Positions 9,369-18,629 of a DNA stretch of 64,000 nt are shown piece after piece. The translations under genes were made by a program, and so were the position numbers. The stretch comes from Gluconobacter wancherniae NBRC 103581 (GTDB taxonomy: Bacteria; Pseudomonadota; Alphaproteobacteria; Acetobacterales; Acetobacteraceae), in NCBI RefSeq assembly GCF_007988885.1, contig NZ_BJUZ01000002.1, positions 248,001 through 312,000 on the forward strand, written 5' to 3'. Position 1 is the stretch's first letter. The number at the start of each line of letters is the position of its first letter. The notes beneath the pieces were generated by a model. That model did no database searches, had not been told where the DNA came from, and saw only the letters and a program-made list of their open reading frames with translations.

Positions 9369-9534
9369 TAAGGAGTCAGGGTCGAAGCCCCTGCACGTCA
9401 CTGAGAAAGCACAGGCCGCGCAGAGTAAGCGTCAGGAACTGGAGGCAAAAGCCCTGCGTGCGAACCTCCTTCGCCGCAAGCAGCAGCAGCGTGCGCGCCC
9501 TGTAGAAGCGCCAGCATCTTCCAACGACGCCTAA
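9358..9534 (+). CDS. Small basic, probably helical protein of unknown function
   Basis: A 58-residue soluble protein beginning MSTDKESGSK, rich in Lys, Arg, Gln and Ala, with a central segment (about residues 15-48) of heptad-like Leu/Ala spacing suggesting one long helix. No family is recognised. Its ATG lies inside the last codons of the upstream glycosyltransferase (11-base overlap), consistent with translational coupling. The coding signal rests on this arrangement and plausible composition only. Confidence 0.6.
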   Translation: MSTDKESGSKPLHVTEKAQAAQSKRQELEAKALRANLLRRKQQQRARPVEAPASSNDA

Positions 9535-9550
9535 GGCAGGTCTACGGCGT

Positions 9551-10459
9551 ATGAAACAGCGGTTCTCCGTTCCCACGGTTCAGGAATTTGCCCTGATTGG
9601 TGTAACCGCACTCTGGGGCGGCACATTTCTCGTACTGCACGAAGCAATGCGCTTTGCAGGGCCGTTGTTTTTCGTGGGGATGCGCTTCCTGTTCGCGGGC
9701 GCCTTCGTAGCGCTGCTGGCGGGGAAACGGATGTTTGGCTTCACACGCCGTGAGATCTGGGCAGGAACGTTGATCGGCGTCGTTCTGTCCACAGGATACG
9801 CGCTGCAAAGTGCTGGCCTGCAATATATCAGCAGTAGTCGCTCCGCCTTTATCACCGCGTTTTACGTCCCGGTTGTACCTATCTTTCAGTGGCTGATTTT
9901 TCGTCGTGCGCCGCATTTGATGAGCTGGATAGGAATTGGTCTGGCGTTTGCGGGGCTGGTCCTGCTCGCCGGGCCAGCCGCCGGTCATCTGACGCTTGGA
10001 CACGGGGAATTCCTGACGGTTCTCGCCACTCTGGCCATTGCTCTGGAAATTATTTTCATCAGCATGTTCGCGAAGGGTGTGGACAGCAGACGCATTACCG
10101 TCGTGCAGCTTGTTTCCGGCGGTCTCATGGCTTTGTGCGTGATGCCTGTCGCGGGTGAGGGGGTTCCGGGCTTCTCATGGGTGTGGATTGTCTGTGCGCT
10201 TGTGCTGGGCGGTCTGAGCGCGCTCGTGCAACTGGTTATGAACTGGGCACAGAAATCAGTCTCCGCGACGAAAGCGACTCTGATTTATGCTGGGGAGCCT
10301 GTCTGGGGTGGGATTGTCGGGCGACTGGCAGGAGACGCCTTGCCACCGACCACTCTTCTGGGGGCTGCATTTATTATTGCGGGTGTCGTTGCCAGTGAAA
10401 TGCGCCCTACATGGCGCCGTAAAGCCTCATCCGCAGACAGAATCGGGCAGACTGATTAA
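9551..10459 (+). CDS. EamA/DMT-family inner-membrane transporter
   Basis: A 302-residue protein with about ten transmembrane helices in two EamA repeats (roughly residues 8-140 and 150-285). Motifs include LWGGTFLVLHEA near the N-terminus and the second-repeat segment LIYAGEPVWGGIVG, both typical of drug/metabolite transporters of the RhaT/RarD type. The substrate cannot be told; amino-acid or metabolite efflux is common in the family. It follows the small basic-protein gene by 16 bases and may belong to the same transcript. Confidence 0.88.
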   Translation: MKQRFSVPTVQEFALIGVTALWGGTFLVLHEAMRFAGPLFFVGMRFLFAGAFVALLAGKRMFGFTRREIWAGTLIGVVLSTGYALQSAGLQYISSSRSAFITAFYVPVVPIFQWLIFRRAPHLMSWIGIGLAFAGLVLLAGPAAGHLTLGHGEFLTVLATLAIALEIIFISMFAKGVDSRRITVVQLVSGGLMALCVMPVAGEGVPGFSWVWIVCALVLGGLSALVQLVMNWAQKSVSATKATLIYAGEPVWGGIVGRLAGDALPPTTLLGAAFIIAGVVASEMRPTWRRKASSADRIGQTD

Positions 10460-10529
10460 CATTGAAACATTGCGTGAGTGGCGGCCTGTCGGTAGAGCAG
10501 GACGACCTTAAAGCGCAGGAGTTCCCCCC

Positions 10530-11081
10530 ATGTCGATCATGCCTGACACCTGGATTCGTCAGATGGCCCGAGAGAAGGGAATGATCGAACCGTTTGTGGA
10601 GGCCCAGAAGCGAGAGGGCGTCATTTCCTACGGTCTGTCTTCCTATGGTTATGACGCACGCGTTGCGGAGGACTTTAAGATCTTCACGGACGTCGACAGC
10701 GCAATTGTGGACCCCAAGAACTTCGCTGCGAACAGTTTTGTTACCCGCACTGGTGACATCACCATTCCGCCAAACAGCTTCGCTCTTGCGCACACGGTTG
10801 AGTATTTCCGCATCCCGCGTGACACGCTCGTGGTCTGCCTTGGCAAGTCCACCTATGCGCGCTGTGGCATTATCGTGAATGTGACCCCGCTTGAGCCGGA
10901 ATGGGAAGGGCAGGTCACAATCGAGATCAGCAACACAACGCCGCTTCCTGCGCGTATTTATGCAAATGAGGGCATCTGCCAGTTCCTGTTCTTCCAGGGC
11001 GCGAGCCCTTGTGAAGTCAGCTACGCTGATCGTGCCGGAAAATACATGCGCCAGTCTGGCGTAACGACCCCGCGTCTCTGA
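10530..11081 (+). CDS. dcd: dCTP deaminase
   Basis: A 183-residue trimeric enzyme converting dCTP to dUTP and ammonia, which supplies dUMP for thymidylate synthesis. The conserved [10 protein letters not shown] segment (about residues 105-114) and the TIEISN strand containing the catalytic glutamate are present. Length is typical of the 183-185 residue alphaproteobacterial form. AGGAG precedes the ATG at 10530; an in-frame ATG three codons later is an alternative. murA follows after 11 bases, so the two are probably co-transcribed. Confidence 0.96.
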   Translation: MSIMPDTWIRQMAREKGMIEPFVEAQKREGVISYGLSSYGYDARVAEDFKIFTDVDSAIVDPKNFAANSFVTRTGDITIPPNSFALAHTVEYFRIPRDTLVVCLGKSTYARCGIIVNVTPLEPEWEGQVTIEISNTTPLPARIYANEGICQFLFFQGASPCEVSYADRAGKYMRQSGVTTPRL

Positions 11082-11092
11082 GGATTGCCACC

Positions 11093-12349
11093 ATGGACCG
11101 TTTCATTATCCGCGGCGGCCGCCGTCTGACCGGAGAAATCGAGATCGGGGGCGCAAAGAACTCCGGCCTCAAACTTATGGTCGCCGGTTTGCTGACGTCA
11201 GAGCGGCTTGTCCTGTCCAATGTTCCTGGCATTGCAGATATCACAACCATGCGAGACCTGATTACGGGTCTCGGGCCTTCAGTTGAGGATGTCGGGCCGC
11301 GGACGCTTTCCATCGGAGGCGAAATCGCGTCCGTTGAGGCGCCATACGACATTGTCTCCAAGATGCGTGCTTCGATCCTTGTTCTGGGCCCGCTGCTCGC
11401 GCGTGCCCGCGAAGCCAAGGTCTCGCTTCCCGGAGGCTGTGCGATCGGCACACGCCCGGTCGACATGCATCTCAAGGGTCTGGAAACACTTGGCGCCGAG
11501 ATCACGCTCGAAAACGGTTATATCAATGCCCGGGCCCCGAATGGCCTGACGGGTGAGCGCATTATCCTGCCGTTTGCCAGTGTCGGCGCGACTGAGAATC
11601 TGCTGATGGCGTCGACCCTTGCCAAGGGTCGCACCGAGATCGTCAATGCTGCGCGTGAGCCAGAAATTGGCGATCTCGTAAATTGCCTTAACGCCATGGG
11701 CGCACGCATTTCGGGTTCCGGAACGGGGACACTCGTCATTGACGGCGTAGAGGCTCTGCATGGTGCCGAATATGCTGTGATGCCAGACCGGATCGAGTGC
11801 GGCACATACGCGTGCGCAGCCGGTATCACCGGTGGTGATCTTCTTCTGCTGGGCGGTCGTGCCGACGATCTGGGGTCCGTTATCCGTACACTTGAGGAAA
11901 CGGGTGTCGAGGTTCAGGAGGAAGCGCGCGGCCTGCGTGTGCGTCGTCGCGGACCGCTGCGCGGCGTGGATATCATGACAGAGCCTTATCCTGGTTTCCC
12001 CACGGATATGCAGGCCCAGTTCATGGCCATGTTGTCCGTTGCTGAAGGCGCATCCCTGATTACCGAGACGATTTTCGAAAACCGCTTCATGCATGTTCCA
12101 GAACTGAACCGCATGGGTGCGAACATCAATCCGCATGGCCGCTCGGCGATCATCCGGGGTGTGTCCAAGCTGTCTGGTGCCCGTGTTATGGCAACTGATC
12201 TGCGCGCTTCCTTCTCGCTTATCCTTGCTGGACTGGCCGCGGAAGGAGAGACGGAACTCAGTCGCATTTACCACCTCGACCGCGGGTATGAAGGCGTGGA
12301 CCGCAAACTTGCCGCCTGCGGGGCAGACATTGCACGCGTCTCGGATTGA
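11093..12349 (+). CDS. murA: UDP-N-acetylglucosamine 1-carboxyvinyltransferase MurA
   Basis: A 418-residue cytoplasmic enzyme catalysing the first committed step of peptidoglycan synthesis, transfer of enolpyruvyl from PEP to UDP-GlcNAc. The GGAKNSGLK substrate-binding segment is at residues 19-27, and the catalytic loop [12 protein letters not shown] carries Cys116, the residue alkylated by fosfomycin. Length is standard. The gene follows dcd by 11 bases and is ended by a good hairpin terminator. Confidence 0.98.
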   Translation: MDRFIIRGGRRLTGEIEIGGAKNSGLKLMVAGLLTSERLVLSNVPGIADITTMRDLITGLGPSVEDVGPRTLSIGGEIASVEAPYDIVSKMRASILVLGPLLARAREAKVSLPGGCAIGTRPVDMHLKGLETLGAEITLENGYINARAPNGLTGERIILPFASVGATENLLMASTLAKGRTEIVNAAREPEIGDLVNCLNAMGARISGSGTGTLVIDGVEALHGAEYAVMPDRIECGTYACAAGITGGDLLLLGGRADDLGSVIRTLEETGVEVQEEARGLRVRRRGPLRGVDIMTEPYPGFPTDMQAQFMAMLSVAEGASLITETIFENRFMHVPELNRMGANINPHGRSAIIRGVSKLSGARVMATDLRASFSLILAGLAAEGETELSRIYHLDRGYEGVDRKLAACGADIARVSD

Positions 12350-12374
12350 TAGCGATTTCCACAGTATTTCTTAC

Positions 12375-12404
12375 AAAGGCCGGTGGAATTCCATCGGCCT
12401 TTTT
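12375..12404 (+). terminator. Rho-independent terminator of murA
   Basis: AAAGGCCGGTGG (12375-12386) pairs with CCATCGGCCTTT across a four-base AATT loop, with one G-T wobble, followed by further T residues. Confidence 0.85.
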
Positions 12405-12693
12405 AGTATTTTTGATGATGGGATTTATATTAAATACACTAAAATACAAAAATTAGCATATCTATATTGTTAAAATAACTAATTTATTAGTTCTGTAAAA
12501 ATTTACAAATTAATTATAAAACTATTGAAATAATATTTTATTTTTAAAATTAAAAAACATAAATAAAATTTTTAAATTTTTCTAGAATTATTTTTGTTTT
12601 AAACATATTGTCACAATTATTTCTTATGGATAATGTTAATTTTCAATATAATTAGCGTAATTATATCTTTTTATAGGAAATTTTCGGAATATC
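12405..12693 (+). other. Strongly AT-rich non-coding spacer upstream of the desaturase
   Basis: About 290 bases between the murA terminator and the desaturase ATG hold no plausible gene. By eye well over three-quarters of the bases are A or T, in sharp contrast to the GC-rich surroundings, with long A and T runs and many TATAAT-like and TTGTCA-like words, so a single promoter cannot be assigned. An NsrR-like site lies at its left end (12420-12442). The composition suggests either foreign DNA or a bent, nucleoid-protein-bound promoter region. AGGAAA at about 12676 is the likely ribosome site. Confidence 0.7.
12420..12442. promoter_or_regulatory. Possible second NsrR-like site
   Basis: GATTTATATTAAATACAC within this segment differs at one base from GATGTATATTAAATACAC in the operator at 87-109. 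The right outer arm does not match and the site lies about 250 bases upstream of the desaturase, so it is tentative. Confidence 0.35.
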
Positions 12694-13725
12694 ATGACAC
12701 AGCGTGCGGCACATGAACTGGCAGCTTCAGGTTGTTCTGATGATCCAATCAACTCGATAAGAAAGTATCAGGGCTCCCAGTTCGGTCGCAGCCTCTTTCA
12801 GGTTCTGTCGACCATCGGGCTGCTGCTGGGGAGCTACGTCCTGATCTATGCAGGCCTGATGCATGGATGGTGGATTTCGCTGGCTATAACGCCGTTTGCT
12901 GCAGGTCTATCCATCCGCACGTTTATCCTCCAGCACGACTGCGGACATGGGTCCCTTTTCAAAGCCTCATGGGCCAATGATTTTGTCGGGCGTCTGTGCT
13001 CCCTGCTCACCTTGACACCTTATGATCACTGGAAAAAGCATCACCGCCTGCACCATGGGTCATGGAACAATATGGACACGCGCGGGCGGCTTTCTGATAT
13101 GTATTCAGACTGCATTACGGTTTCTGAATACCAGAAGATGACTCCGATCAAGAAGTACCTTTACCGGGCCAGCAAAAATCCTGCCCTTACAGTATTTTTA
13201 ATGCCTCCCATCATCTTCTTTATTGTTTATCGCATTGCCTTCGATACGCCCCGACACTGGGTGAAAGAACGTCTTGGCGTTTATCTGACCAACCTTATCC
13301 TGCTTTTAGGATATGGTGCACTTGTCTGGTTGATGGGTTTGAAGTTTGTCGCCATCGTAAGCTTTATGGTGATCTATCCAGCGGCCGTAACCGGAGTTTG
13401 GCTGTTTCTGGTGCAGCACAAGTTCGAGGGTGTCCAGTGGGCAAAGAAGCCACAATGGAACGCCTTCGATGCCGTTCTGACGGGTTGTTCGTTTCTGCGG
13501 CTACCGGGGATCATGCGTTGGTTTACAGGTGATATTGGTGTCCATCATGTTCATCATGCCGCTCCGGGCATTCCAAACTATCGCCTTCTGGCCTGTCATG
13601 ATGCACATGTCGTATTCCAGAACGTAAAGATTCTCACCTGGCGTGATGGCATACGGGAAGCACGCAGTAACGTGTTGTGGGACGAAGAGACCCAGACAAT
13701 GGTGGATCTCTACTCCGTCCGATAA
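12694..13725 (+). CDS. Membrane fatty-acid desaturase
   Basis: A 343-residue integral membrane di-iron desaturase. The three histidine boxes are present: HDCGH (about residue 80), HHRLHH (about residue 113) and HHVHH (about residue 284), with hydrophobic helices between them. The overall form resembles delta-12/omega-6 acyl-lipid desaturases, which use O2 and reduced ferredoxin or cytochrome b5-like donors to introduce double bonds into membrane lipids; the regiospecificity is inferred only loosely. It stands alone, preceded by the AT-rich spacer and facing the nucleoside permease gene. Internal composition is less GC-rich than its neighbours, which together with the spacer may indicate horizontal acquisition. 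Confidence 0.88.
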   Translation: MTQRAAHELAASGCSDDPINSIRKYQGSQFGRSLFQVLSTIGLLLGSYVLIYAGLMHGWWISLAITPFAAGLSIRTFILQHDCGHGSLFKASWANDFVGRLCSLLTLTPYDHWKKHHRLHHGSWNNMDTRGRLSDMYSDCITVSEYQKMTPIKKYLYRASKNPALTVFLMPPIIFFIVYRIAFDTPRHWVKERLGVYLTNLILLLGYGALVWLMGLKFVAIVSFMVIYPAAVTGVWLFLVQHKFEGVQWAKKPQWNAFDAVLTGCSFLRLPGIMRWFTGDIGVHHVHHAAPGIPNYRLLACHDAHVVFQNVKILTWRDGIREARSNVLWDEETQTMVDLYSVR

Positions 13726-13814
13726 AATGACGTCGGGGCTGTCCGGTCCAGCCACGATATTGATTTGAACAGGCGACTGGCTCTTTGAGATCCTGTCGTA
13801 TTTTCTGTTTATGC

Positions 13815-14879
13815 TTAGGGAGTCTGGACGCTGTATTTCGGCCAGTGATCCATAATTTCGTGAATGATCCGTGCTCCAACACGATAGCCATTTTCCATCG
13901 CCGGAGCTTCGGCAGGCATGTGGCCGTTGATGGACTGCTCTGCTGTCATGCCCTGAGGCTGCTGGGTGTAATTGGATGCGGTGCGTAGAATAAGGACGCG
14001 GGTGTCGTCGATGCGTCCTGCATGGCCCAGGCGCATAAGGGATTCCATCATTCCGGAATCTTCCATTTCGCTGGCTGTGAACTGTCCTTCACCATGGGTC
14101 ACCAGTTTTACCCAGTTGCGTGCAAACTGCGTTGGCATCCGTCCATGCCAAAAGACGTCTGAGGCCAGTTCGTCTCCCTTGAGAACGACAGGCTTTCTGG
14201 TCGCAGCGGGGATATCTCGCCAGATTTGTCTCTCATGTGCCAGTTCTGGGGGATCGACCAGTGGCAGTTTATCCGTCATCGAATACGCCCATGCTACCAG
14301 TGACGGGTTGAGCGTGAAGAGCAGGGTGGGCTCCCCGGGTGTTACGGGACCTGCAGGGACAGGGCGATCTGGCGCATTCGCTCCCGTGAGAAATTTTCCA
14401 TAAGGCCAGTCTTTTGGCATTTCCCGAAGATCGAGTTCCTTCATAACACTGCCCACAACGTGGGTGATCCACGCGGCCGACCCCTCAGGCGCAACGGTAG
14501 GATCAAAGCCTGCGCAACCATCAATCAGCCAGTATGCTTTGCTGAGGTCGAAACGTGGGTCGAGACCAAGTGCCATTACGGATGCTGCTGCTGGACCGGT
14601 CGTCATTCCCGTCATGACGACAAGCAGATGATGTCCGCGATCAGTGTAGATGTCATGGACGCCCAGAGGGAACGGGAGCTTCTCGGTCAGATGCTCATGC
14701 TCGACCCAGGGCTGCAATTCACCTGCCTTGTCTCCGGTATCAGCGCCGTTCTCATACGTCGTCAGTACGACGGCCTGAATTTTCCAAGGTTCATCATGTG
14801 CTTGAGCACGGATGGAGAAGGCTGTGCCAACGCAGGCGGCAGCAGCCATAAGGAGTGTCTTCCATTGTGCCCGAATCAT
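13815..14879 (-). CDS. Purine nucleoside permease (NUP family)
   Basis: A 354-residue protein of the NUP family (PF06516), named after a fungal nucleoside permease but related to nucleoside-phosphorylase-like folds. A signal peptide (about residues 1-27, ending RAQAHD) indicates export. Conserved segments are GLDPRFDLSKAYWLIDGCAG, WITHVVGSVMKELD and RTASNYTQQP. Bacterial members are soluble periplasmic proteins, so transport as such is unproven. It is monocistronic and converges with the desaturase gene. Confidence 0.87.
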   Translation of the reverse strand: MIRAQWKTLLMAAAACVGTAFSIRAQAHDEPWKIQAVVLTTYENGADTGDKAGELQPWVEHEHLTEKLPFPLGVHDIYTDRGHHLLVVMTGMTTGPAAASVMALGLDPRFDLSKAYWLIDGCAGFDPTVAPEGSAAWITHVVGSVMKELDLREMPKDWPYGKFLTGANAPDRPVPAGPVTPGEPTLLFTLNPSLVAWAYSMTDKLPLVDPPELAHERQIWRDIPAATRKPVVLKGDELASDVFWHGRMPTQFARNWVKLVTHGEGQFTASEMEDSGMMESLMRLGHAGRIDDTRVLILRTASNYTQQPQGMTAEQSINGHMPAEAPAMENGYRVGARIIHEIMDHWPKYSVQTP

Positions 14880-14973
14880 GGAGCCTTCCTGCTTAGTGCT
14901 CCGGGCACGATATGGATTTGGCCCGTTGCTACTTTGAAATGAGGGCCAATCTATGGATGGGGATAGAAAAGCG

Positions 14974-15528
14974 TCAAGCCGCCACAGTGGCTCCCAGGCG
15001 CTCCATCAGGCCCGGGACATCCTCCACGACATCAAACAGAGCGCGGGCTGACGGGTCTGCAAATCCCTGAGCAATGGAATCTTCCAGTGTTCGTACGAGG
15101 GATGCTGCCCATCCCCCGATATTGACGATGTAAATCGGTGCACGATGGAGCCCAAGCTGCTTCCATGTCAGGATTTCCATCAATTCGTCAAAGGTGCCCA
15201 GACCGCCGGGGATGATGGCAAAGGCGTCCGAGAGTTCGAACATCCGCGCCTTGCGCGTGTGCATGTCTGGGGTGACTTCCAGAGTTGTCACACCCGTATG
15301 CATAACTTCGCGCGCATGGAGGAATTCGGGAATGACACCGATGACTTCGCCGCCAGCCTTTAGGGCTGCGTCTGCAACCGTTCCCATAAGGCCAACATGG
15401 CCGCCACCATAGATCAGCGTAATCCCATTCTGCGCCAGCGCCGTACCGACTGTTCGGGCGCCGATTTCATAGACAGGAGAGTTGCCAAAGCGTGAACCGC
15501 AGAAAACAGCGCAGGAACGGATGGTCAT
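14974..15528 (-). CDS. LOG-family protein (TIGR00730)
   Basis: A 184-residue Rossmann-like protein with both LOG signatures: YGGGHVGLMG (about residues 40-49) and PGGLGTFDELMEILTWKQLG (about residues 106-125). Family members hydrolyse cytokinin riboside 5'-monophosphates or other nucleoside monophosphates to free base and ribose phosphate. In bacteria the role is probably nucleotide salvage rather than hormone synthesis. It starts 27 bases after the end of the upstream transporter gene on the same strand, so the two may be co-transcribed. Confidence 0.92.
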   Translation of the reverse strand: MTIRSCAVFCGSRFGNSPVYEIGARTVGTALAQNGITLIYGGGHVGLMGTVADAALKAGGEVIGVIPEFLHAREVMHTGVTTLEVTPDMHTRKARMFELSDAFAIIPGGLGTFDELMEILTWKQLGLHRAPIYIVNIGGWAASLVRTLEDSIAQGFADPSARALFDVVEDVPGLMERLGATVAA

Positions 15529-15555
15529 GAAGGCTCCATGAAGTAACAGGTGGTG

Positions 15556-16749
15556 TCAGGCAGTGCGGCGTCCCAGTGAGCGGCTGATCAGAATGCCAGC
15601 AAGACAGCATACGGCAGTCGTACCGAACATCGTCCGGTAGCCAGCAAATTCGATGACCTGACCAAGAAACAACCCGGAGCACGCTATGGCAAGGTCAATA
15701 AAGATGGAATAGGCGCCCAGTGCAGCCCCGCGGTTCTGTGGACCCGCACGATTGACCGCCAATACGCCTAGAGCCGGGAAAAGGAGCGAGAACCCGGCCC
15801 CCGTCAGCGCAGCACCTACAAGGGCAGCATCAGGATTTTCGAAAAAAGCCAGTGTTGCAAGGCCGAGAGTCTCAACGAACAGCGAGACGATGGCCACGAA
15901 TACGCCACCACGTTTGGCAATCTGCGAGGCAAAAAAGAAGCGGATAAATACAAAGACCACACCAAAAATAGCGAGTGCCTTGGCGGCTCCTTCCCAGTGC
16001 AAGACGGAATAATAGAGCGCCAAAAATGACGAGATTGCGCCAAATCCGATCGAGCCCGCAGCAAGGGCGCACCCATGGGGCAGCACCAGCCGCAAAGCCC
16101 TGGAGAAGGCAACGGGCTTTTCAGTCGAGGGAAGCGGTAGAACGCCTTTGTAGAAACCGATCAGCGCAAGCCCGAAGAGAGGCAGTGCAACTGACAGGAG
16201 GCCCACCGAAACAAGGCCGCCAAAAGGTGCTCCCAGTTGAGCCAGCTCTGCCCCGATCGGCGCTCCCATCGCGATACCACCATACGAGCAGATTCCATTC
16301 CACGATATCGCAATGGCCGTGTTCTCGGCGCCTGCCCTGCGGATATTCCATACGATCACGCCTGTTGCAGCCCAGCTTTCAGCCCAGCCAAGCATCAGCC
16401 TGCTGCCCAGAAGGATCGTTAGAGACAGTAATGGTGTGGCTGCAAATGGGCCACACAGTGCCATCAGGATTCCTGAGACAACGCACGTTGCCAGTCCCCC
16501 CACGACCACTGGCTTGGGGCCGATACGGTCTACCAGACGCCCTGCGGAGGGGCGGGCGGCGAATGTCGCGAAATACTGGAGCGAGAATGCAATGCCCGCG
16601 ACCGTCGTACTGTAGCCGAGTGTTTTGTGTACGAAGATCGTCAATACGGCATTCGGAAGGCCGATTACGATGTAAACCAGTAGATTGAACAAGACGACGG
16701 CAAGAACCCGCTTCGTCGGTGATTGCACCGGCGTTTCTACCGCTGTCAT
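15556..16749 (-). CDS. MFS transporter of the YhhS/YfcJ type
   Basis: A 397-residue major facilitator with twelve predicted helices. Its N-terminal half closely resembles E. coli YhhS, including SLQYFATFAARPSAGR, DRIGPKPVV and ISWNGICSYGGIAMGAP. YhhS-type proteins are proton-driven exporters linked to sugar or glyphosate efflux in some reports; the substrate here is unknown. ATG 16749 is chosen because GAGAGG lies just upstream; the in-frame ATG at 16815 adds a hydrophilic, cysteine-rich extension not expected for the family. The LOG gene follows on the same strand. Confidence 0.9.
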   Translation of the reverse strand: MTAVETPVQSPTKRVLAVVLFNLLVYIVIGLPNAVLTIFVHKTLGYSTTVAGIAFSLQYFATFAARPSAGRLVDRIGPKPVVVGGLATCVVSGILMALCGPFAATPLLSLTILLGSRLMLGWAESWAATGVIVWNIRRAGAENTAIAISWNGICSYGGIAMGAPIGAELAQLGAPFGGLVSVGLLSVALPLFGLALIGFYKGVLPLPSTEKPVAFSRALRLVLPHGCALAAGSIGFGAISSFLALYYSVLHWEGAAKALAIFGVVFVFIRFFFASQIAKRGGVFVAIVSLFVETLGLATLAFFENPDAALVGAALTGAGFSLLFPALGVLAVNRAGPQNRGAALGAYSIFIDLAIACSGLFLGQVIEFAGYRTMFGTTAVCCLAGILISRSLGRRTA

Positions 16750-16844
16750 GCTGGCCTCTCTCTTTTCTTCATCTGGTGGACATCTGGCGGCAACGCATAG
16801 GCCAGCAGACGCCATTCGTCACGGGTTAGGGAACCACTCTAGTC

Positions 16845-16881
16845 CAAAAAACACGAAACGACCCCCGCAGGAGCCGTTTCG
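16845..16881 (-). terminator. Terminator of the DUF2501 gene
   Basis: On the minus strand a 7-bp stem (CGAAACG / CGTTTCG, 16881-16875 with 16860-16854) with a 14-base loop is followed by TGTTTTTT, a rho-independent terminator. Confidence 0.75.
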
Positions 16882-16909
16882 GATATCAGGTCTGCGTGTG
16901 GCGCAAGGC

Positions 16910-17398
16910 TCACATCATGCGCTGAAGCTGGCTCTCGACAGTGGAGCAGACGCGCTGACGGATCGGCTGTGCGAGCGTGGACAGCGAAAACTGCTGCTGG
17001 TTTGCTGTCTGGTTGCTGACGGCCTGAAGGATACCCTGCTGACCGGCGCTATATGCCGGGCTGCCCGAGACACCAGCTTTCTGCGTGACGGCACTGACAA
17101 GACCCGACGCCCCTGTGTCGGATGTCAGATTGTTTTGCAAACAATAGCTCAGCACGCCCGCAAGGTTGCTTGAGGACGTAGAGGAAAGATTTGGAACACC
17201 AAGCGCACCTACGAGGCCGCCGCTCATCTGCGATGCCATCGTCTGGGTGGCTGTAGTAGCGGCCGTTACAGCGGCTGTTTGTGTTTCGGCGGCCTGTCCT
17301 GCGGCGGTGGAGCCTGCATTGCAGCCAGCAAGGCCAAGAGAGGCGGTGATCAGGCCAGCGGAAAGAACAGCAGGAATAGAACGGTGAAAGCGGTTCAT
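16910..17398 (-). CDS. DUF2501-family lipoprotein (YjjA-like)
   Basis: A 162-residue secreted protein with a lipoprotein signal ending in the lipobox LAGC (Cys at about 26). The mature region is Ala/Ser/Thr/Gln-rich and contains the family pattern of two conserved cysteines (VLSYCLQNNL and RQRVCSTVESQL) that probably form a disulfide. DUF2501 proteins are small periplasmic proteins of unknown function found in many Proteobacteria. It appears monocistronic, with its own terminator. Confidence 0.83.
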   Translation of the reverse strand: MNRFHRSIPAVLSAGLITASLGLAGCNAGSTAAGQAAETQTAAVTAATTATQTMASQMSGGLVGALGVPNLSSTSSSNLAGVLSYCLQNNLTSDTGASGLVSAVTQKAGVSGSPAYSAGQQGILQAVSNQTANQQQFSLSTLAQPIRQRVCSTVESQLQRMM

Positions 17399-17475
17399 GA
17401 AAAGCTCCGGAGAATGTCGCTCGATAGGCTACAAACGCCCGAACGCCGGAAAGTGACCCAAAAACCTTCGTTTTT

Positions 17476-18579
17476 TCATTCTGGCATAACGGTTTGGGTA
17501 TCAGGAAAGAGGCTCATCTGGCTGTTTGCCGGGCTTTCCGACGTCGCCTGTCCGGAAAATCCGGAGAGTGTCAGCCCCAGGAGGCGAACCCCCGGATTCA
17601 GGGGAAACAGCGGCTGGAGCAACGCACGGCTTGCTTCTGCCAATGCTTTTTGTGAAGGGATAGGGAAGGAGAGTGTGCGTGCACGCGTGATCTGGCGAAA
17701 ATCGGAATACTTGACTTTAAGCGTGACGGTTCGGGCCTGCAGGGAGCGTGCTGTGCTTTGCCCCCAGAGTTTGGCGGCGATAATGGCCAGGGCATCCAGT
17801 GCGTCTGCTTCGTCGCGCAGATCTTTTAGGTACGTTTGTTCCGTACCAAGGGATTTGCGTTCCCTGTCCACCACGACGGGGCGCTCATCAATTCCGCGGG
17901 AAATACCATAGTAAAAGCCTGCAGCTTTCCCGAAGTGCCGGGTAAGGGTTGGCAGATCGAATGCGCGAAGGTCCGCGCCCGTCTGAATCCCGAGTGCGTG
18001 CATTTTCTTTGCGGTGGCGGGGCCAATGCCATGAAAGCGGTCAACCTGAAGTGACGCGGCAAATTCCGGCCCCATGGCTGGGGTAATGACGAACATACCA
18101 TCGGGTTTGCGATAGTCGGACGCCAGTTTGGCCAGAAACCGGTTATAGGAAACGCCCGCCGATGCCGTCAGCCCAGTTTCACTATGGATGTCAGCGCGAA
18201 TGCGCTCGGCAATGAGTGTCGCTGATCCATAGGCCCCCAGATAATCTGTCAGATCGAGATAGGCCTCATCAAGTGAAAGGGGCTGTATCAGGGGCGTATA
18301 ACGGGCAAAAATCGCCTGAATCTGGGCCGAAACGCTGCGATAGACATCAAAGCGTGCGGGGACGAAAAGGAGTTCAGGGCAAAGCCGCTTTGCCGTAACT
18401 GAAGGCATTGCCGAGCGCACGCCAAACCGCCGGGCTTCATAGCTTGCTGCCGCCACAACGCCGCGTGCTTCCCCTCGCCCGACCGCGAGGGGGCGCCCAC
18501 GCAGGCTTGCGTCGTCGCGCTGCTCGACAGACGCGTAGAATGCGTCCATGTCGATATGAACGATACGGCGGATATGCAT
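17476..18579 (-). CDS. dinB: DNA polymerase IV (Y-family)
   Basis: A 367-residue translesion polymerase. The catalytic motifs VHIDMDAFYASVEQ (near the N-terminus) and SLDEAYLDLT (about residue 100) carry the metal-binding acidic residues; the thumb helix-hairpin-helix segment FHGIGPATAKKMHALGI and the C-terminal little-finger domain follow. The ATG at 18579 (MHIRRIVHIDMDAF) is preferred over 18609. The gene is divergent from the NUDIX gene with only 50 bases between starts. I see no clear LexA box in that spacer. Confidence 0.95.
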   Translation of the reverse strand: MHIRRIVHIDMDAFYASVEQRDDASLRGRPLAVGRGEARGVVAAASYEARRFGVRSAMPSVTAKRLCPELLFVPARFDVYRSVSAQIQAIFARYTPLIQPLSLDEAYLDLTDYLGAYGSATLIAERIRADIHSETGLTASAGVSYNRFLAKLASDYRKPDGMFVITPAMGPEFAASLQVDRFHGIGPATAKKMHALGIQTGADLRAFDLPTLTRHFGKAAGFYYGISRGIDERPVVVDRERKSLGTEQTYLKDLRDEADALDALAIIAAKLWGQSTARSLQARTVTLKVKYSDFRQITRARTLSFPIPSQKALAEASRALLQPLFPLNPGVRLLGLTLSGFSGQATSESPANSQMSLFPDTQTVMPE

Positions 18580-18629
18580 CCTGGAAGTTTCGCCGATCCG
18601 ACAGAACAAAACAAGATCGGAGGCAGGCT

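Noticed and set aside
11279-12274. 331-residue minus-strand frame across murA
   Set aside because: Shadow of murA; His/Thr/Arg-rich composition typical of complementary-strand readings.
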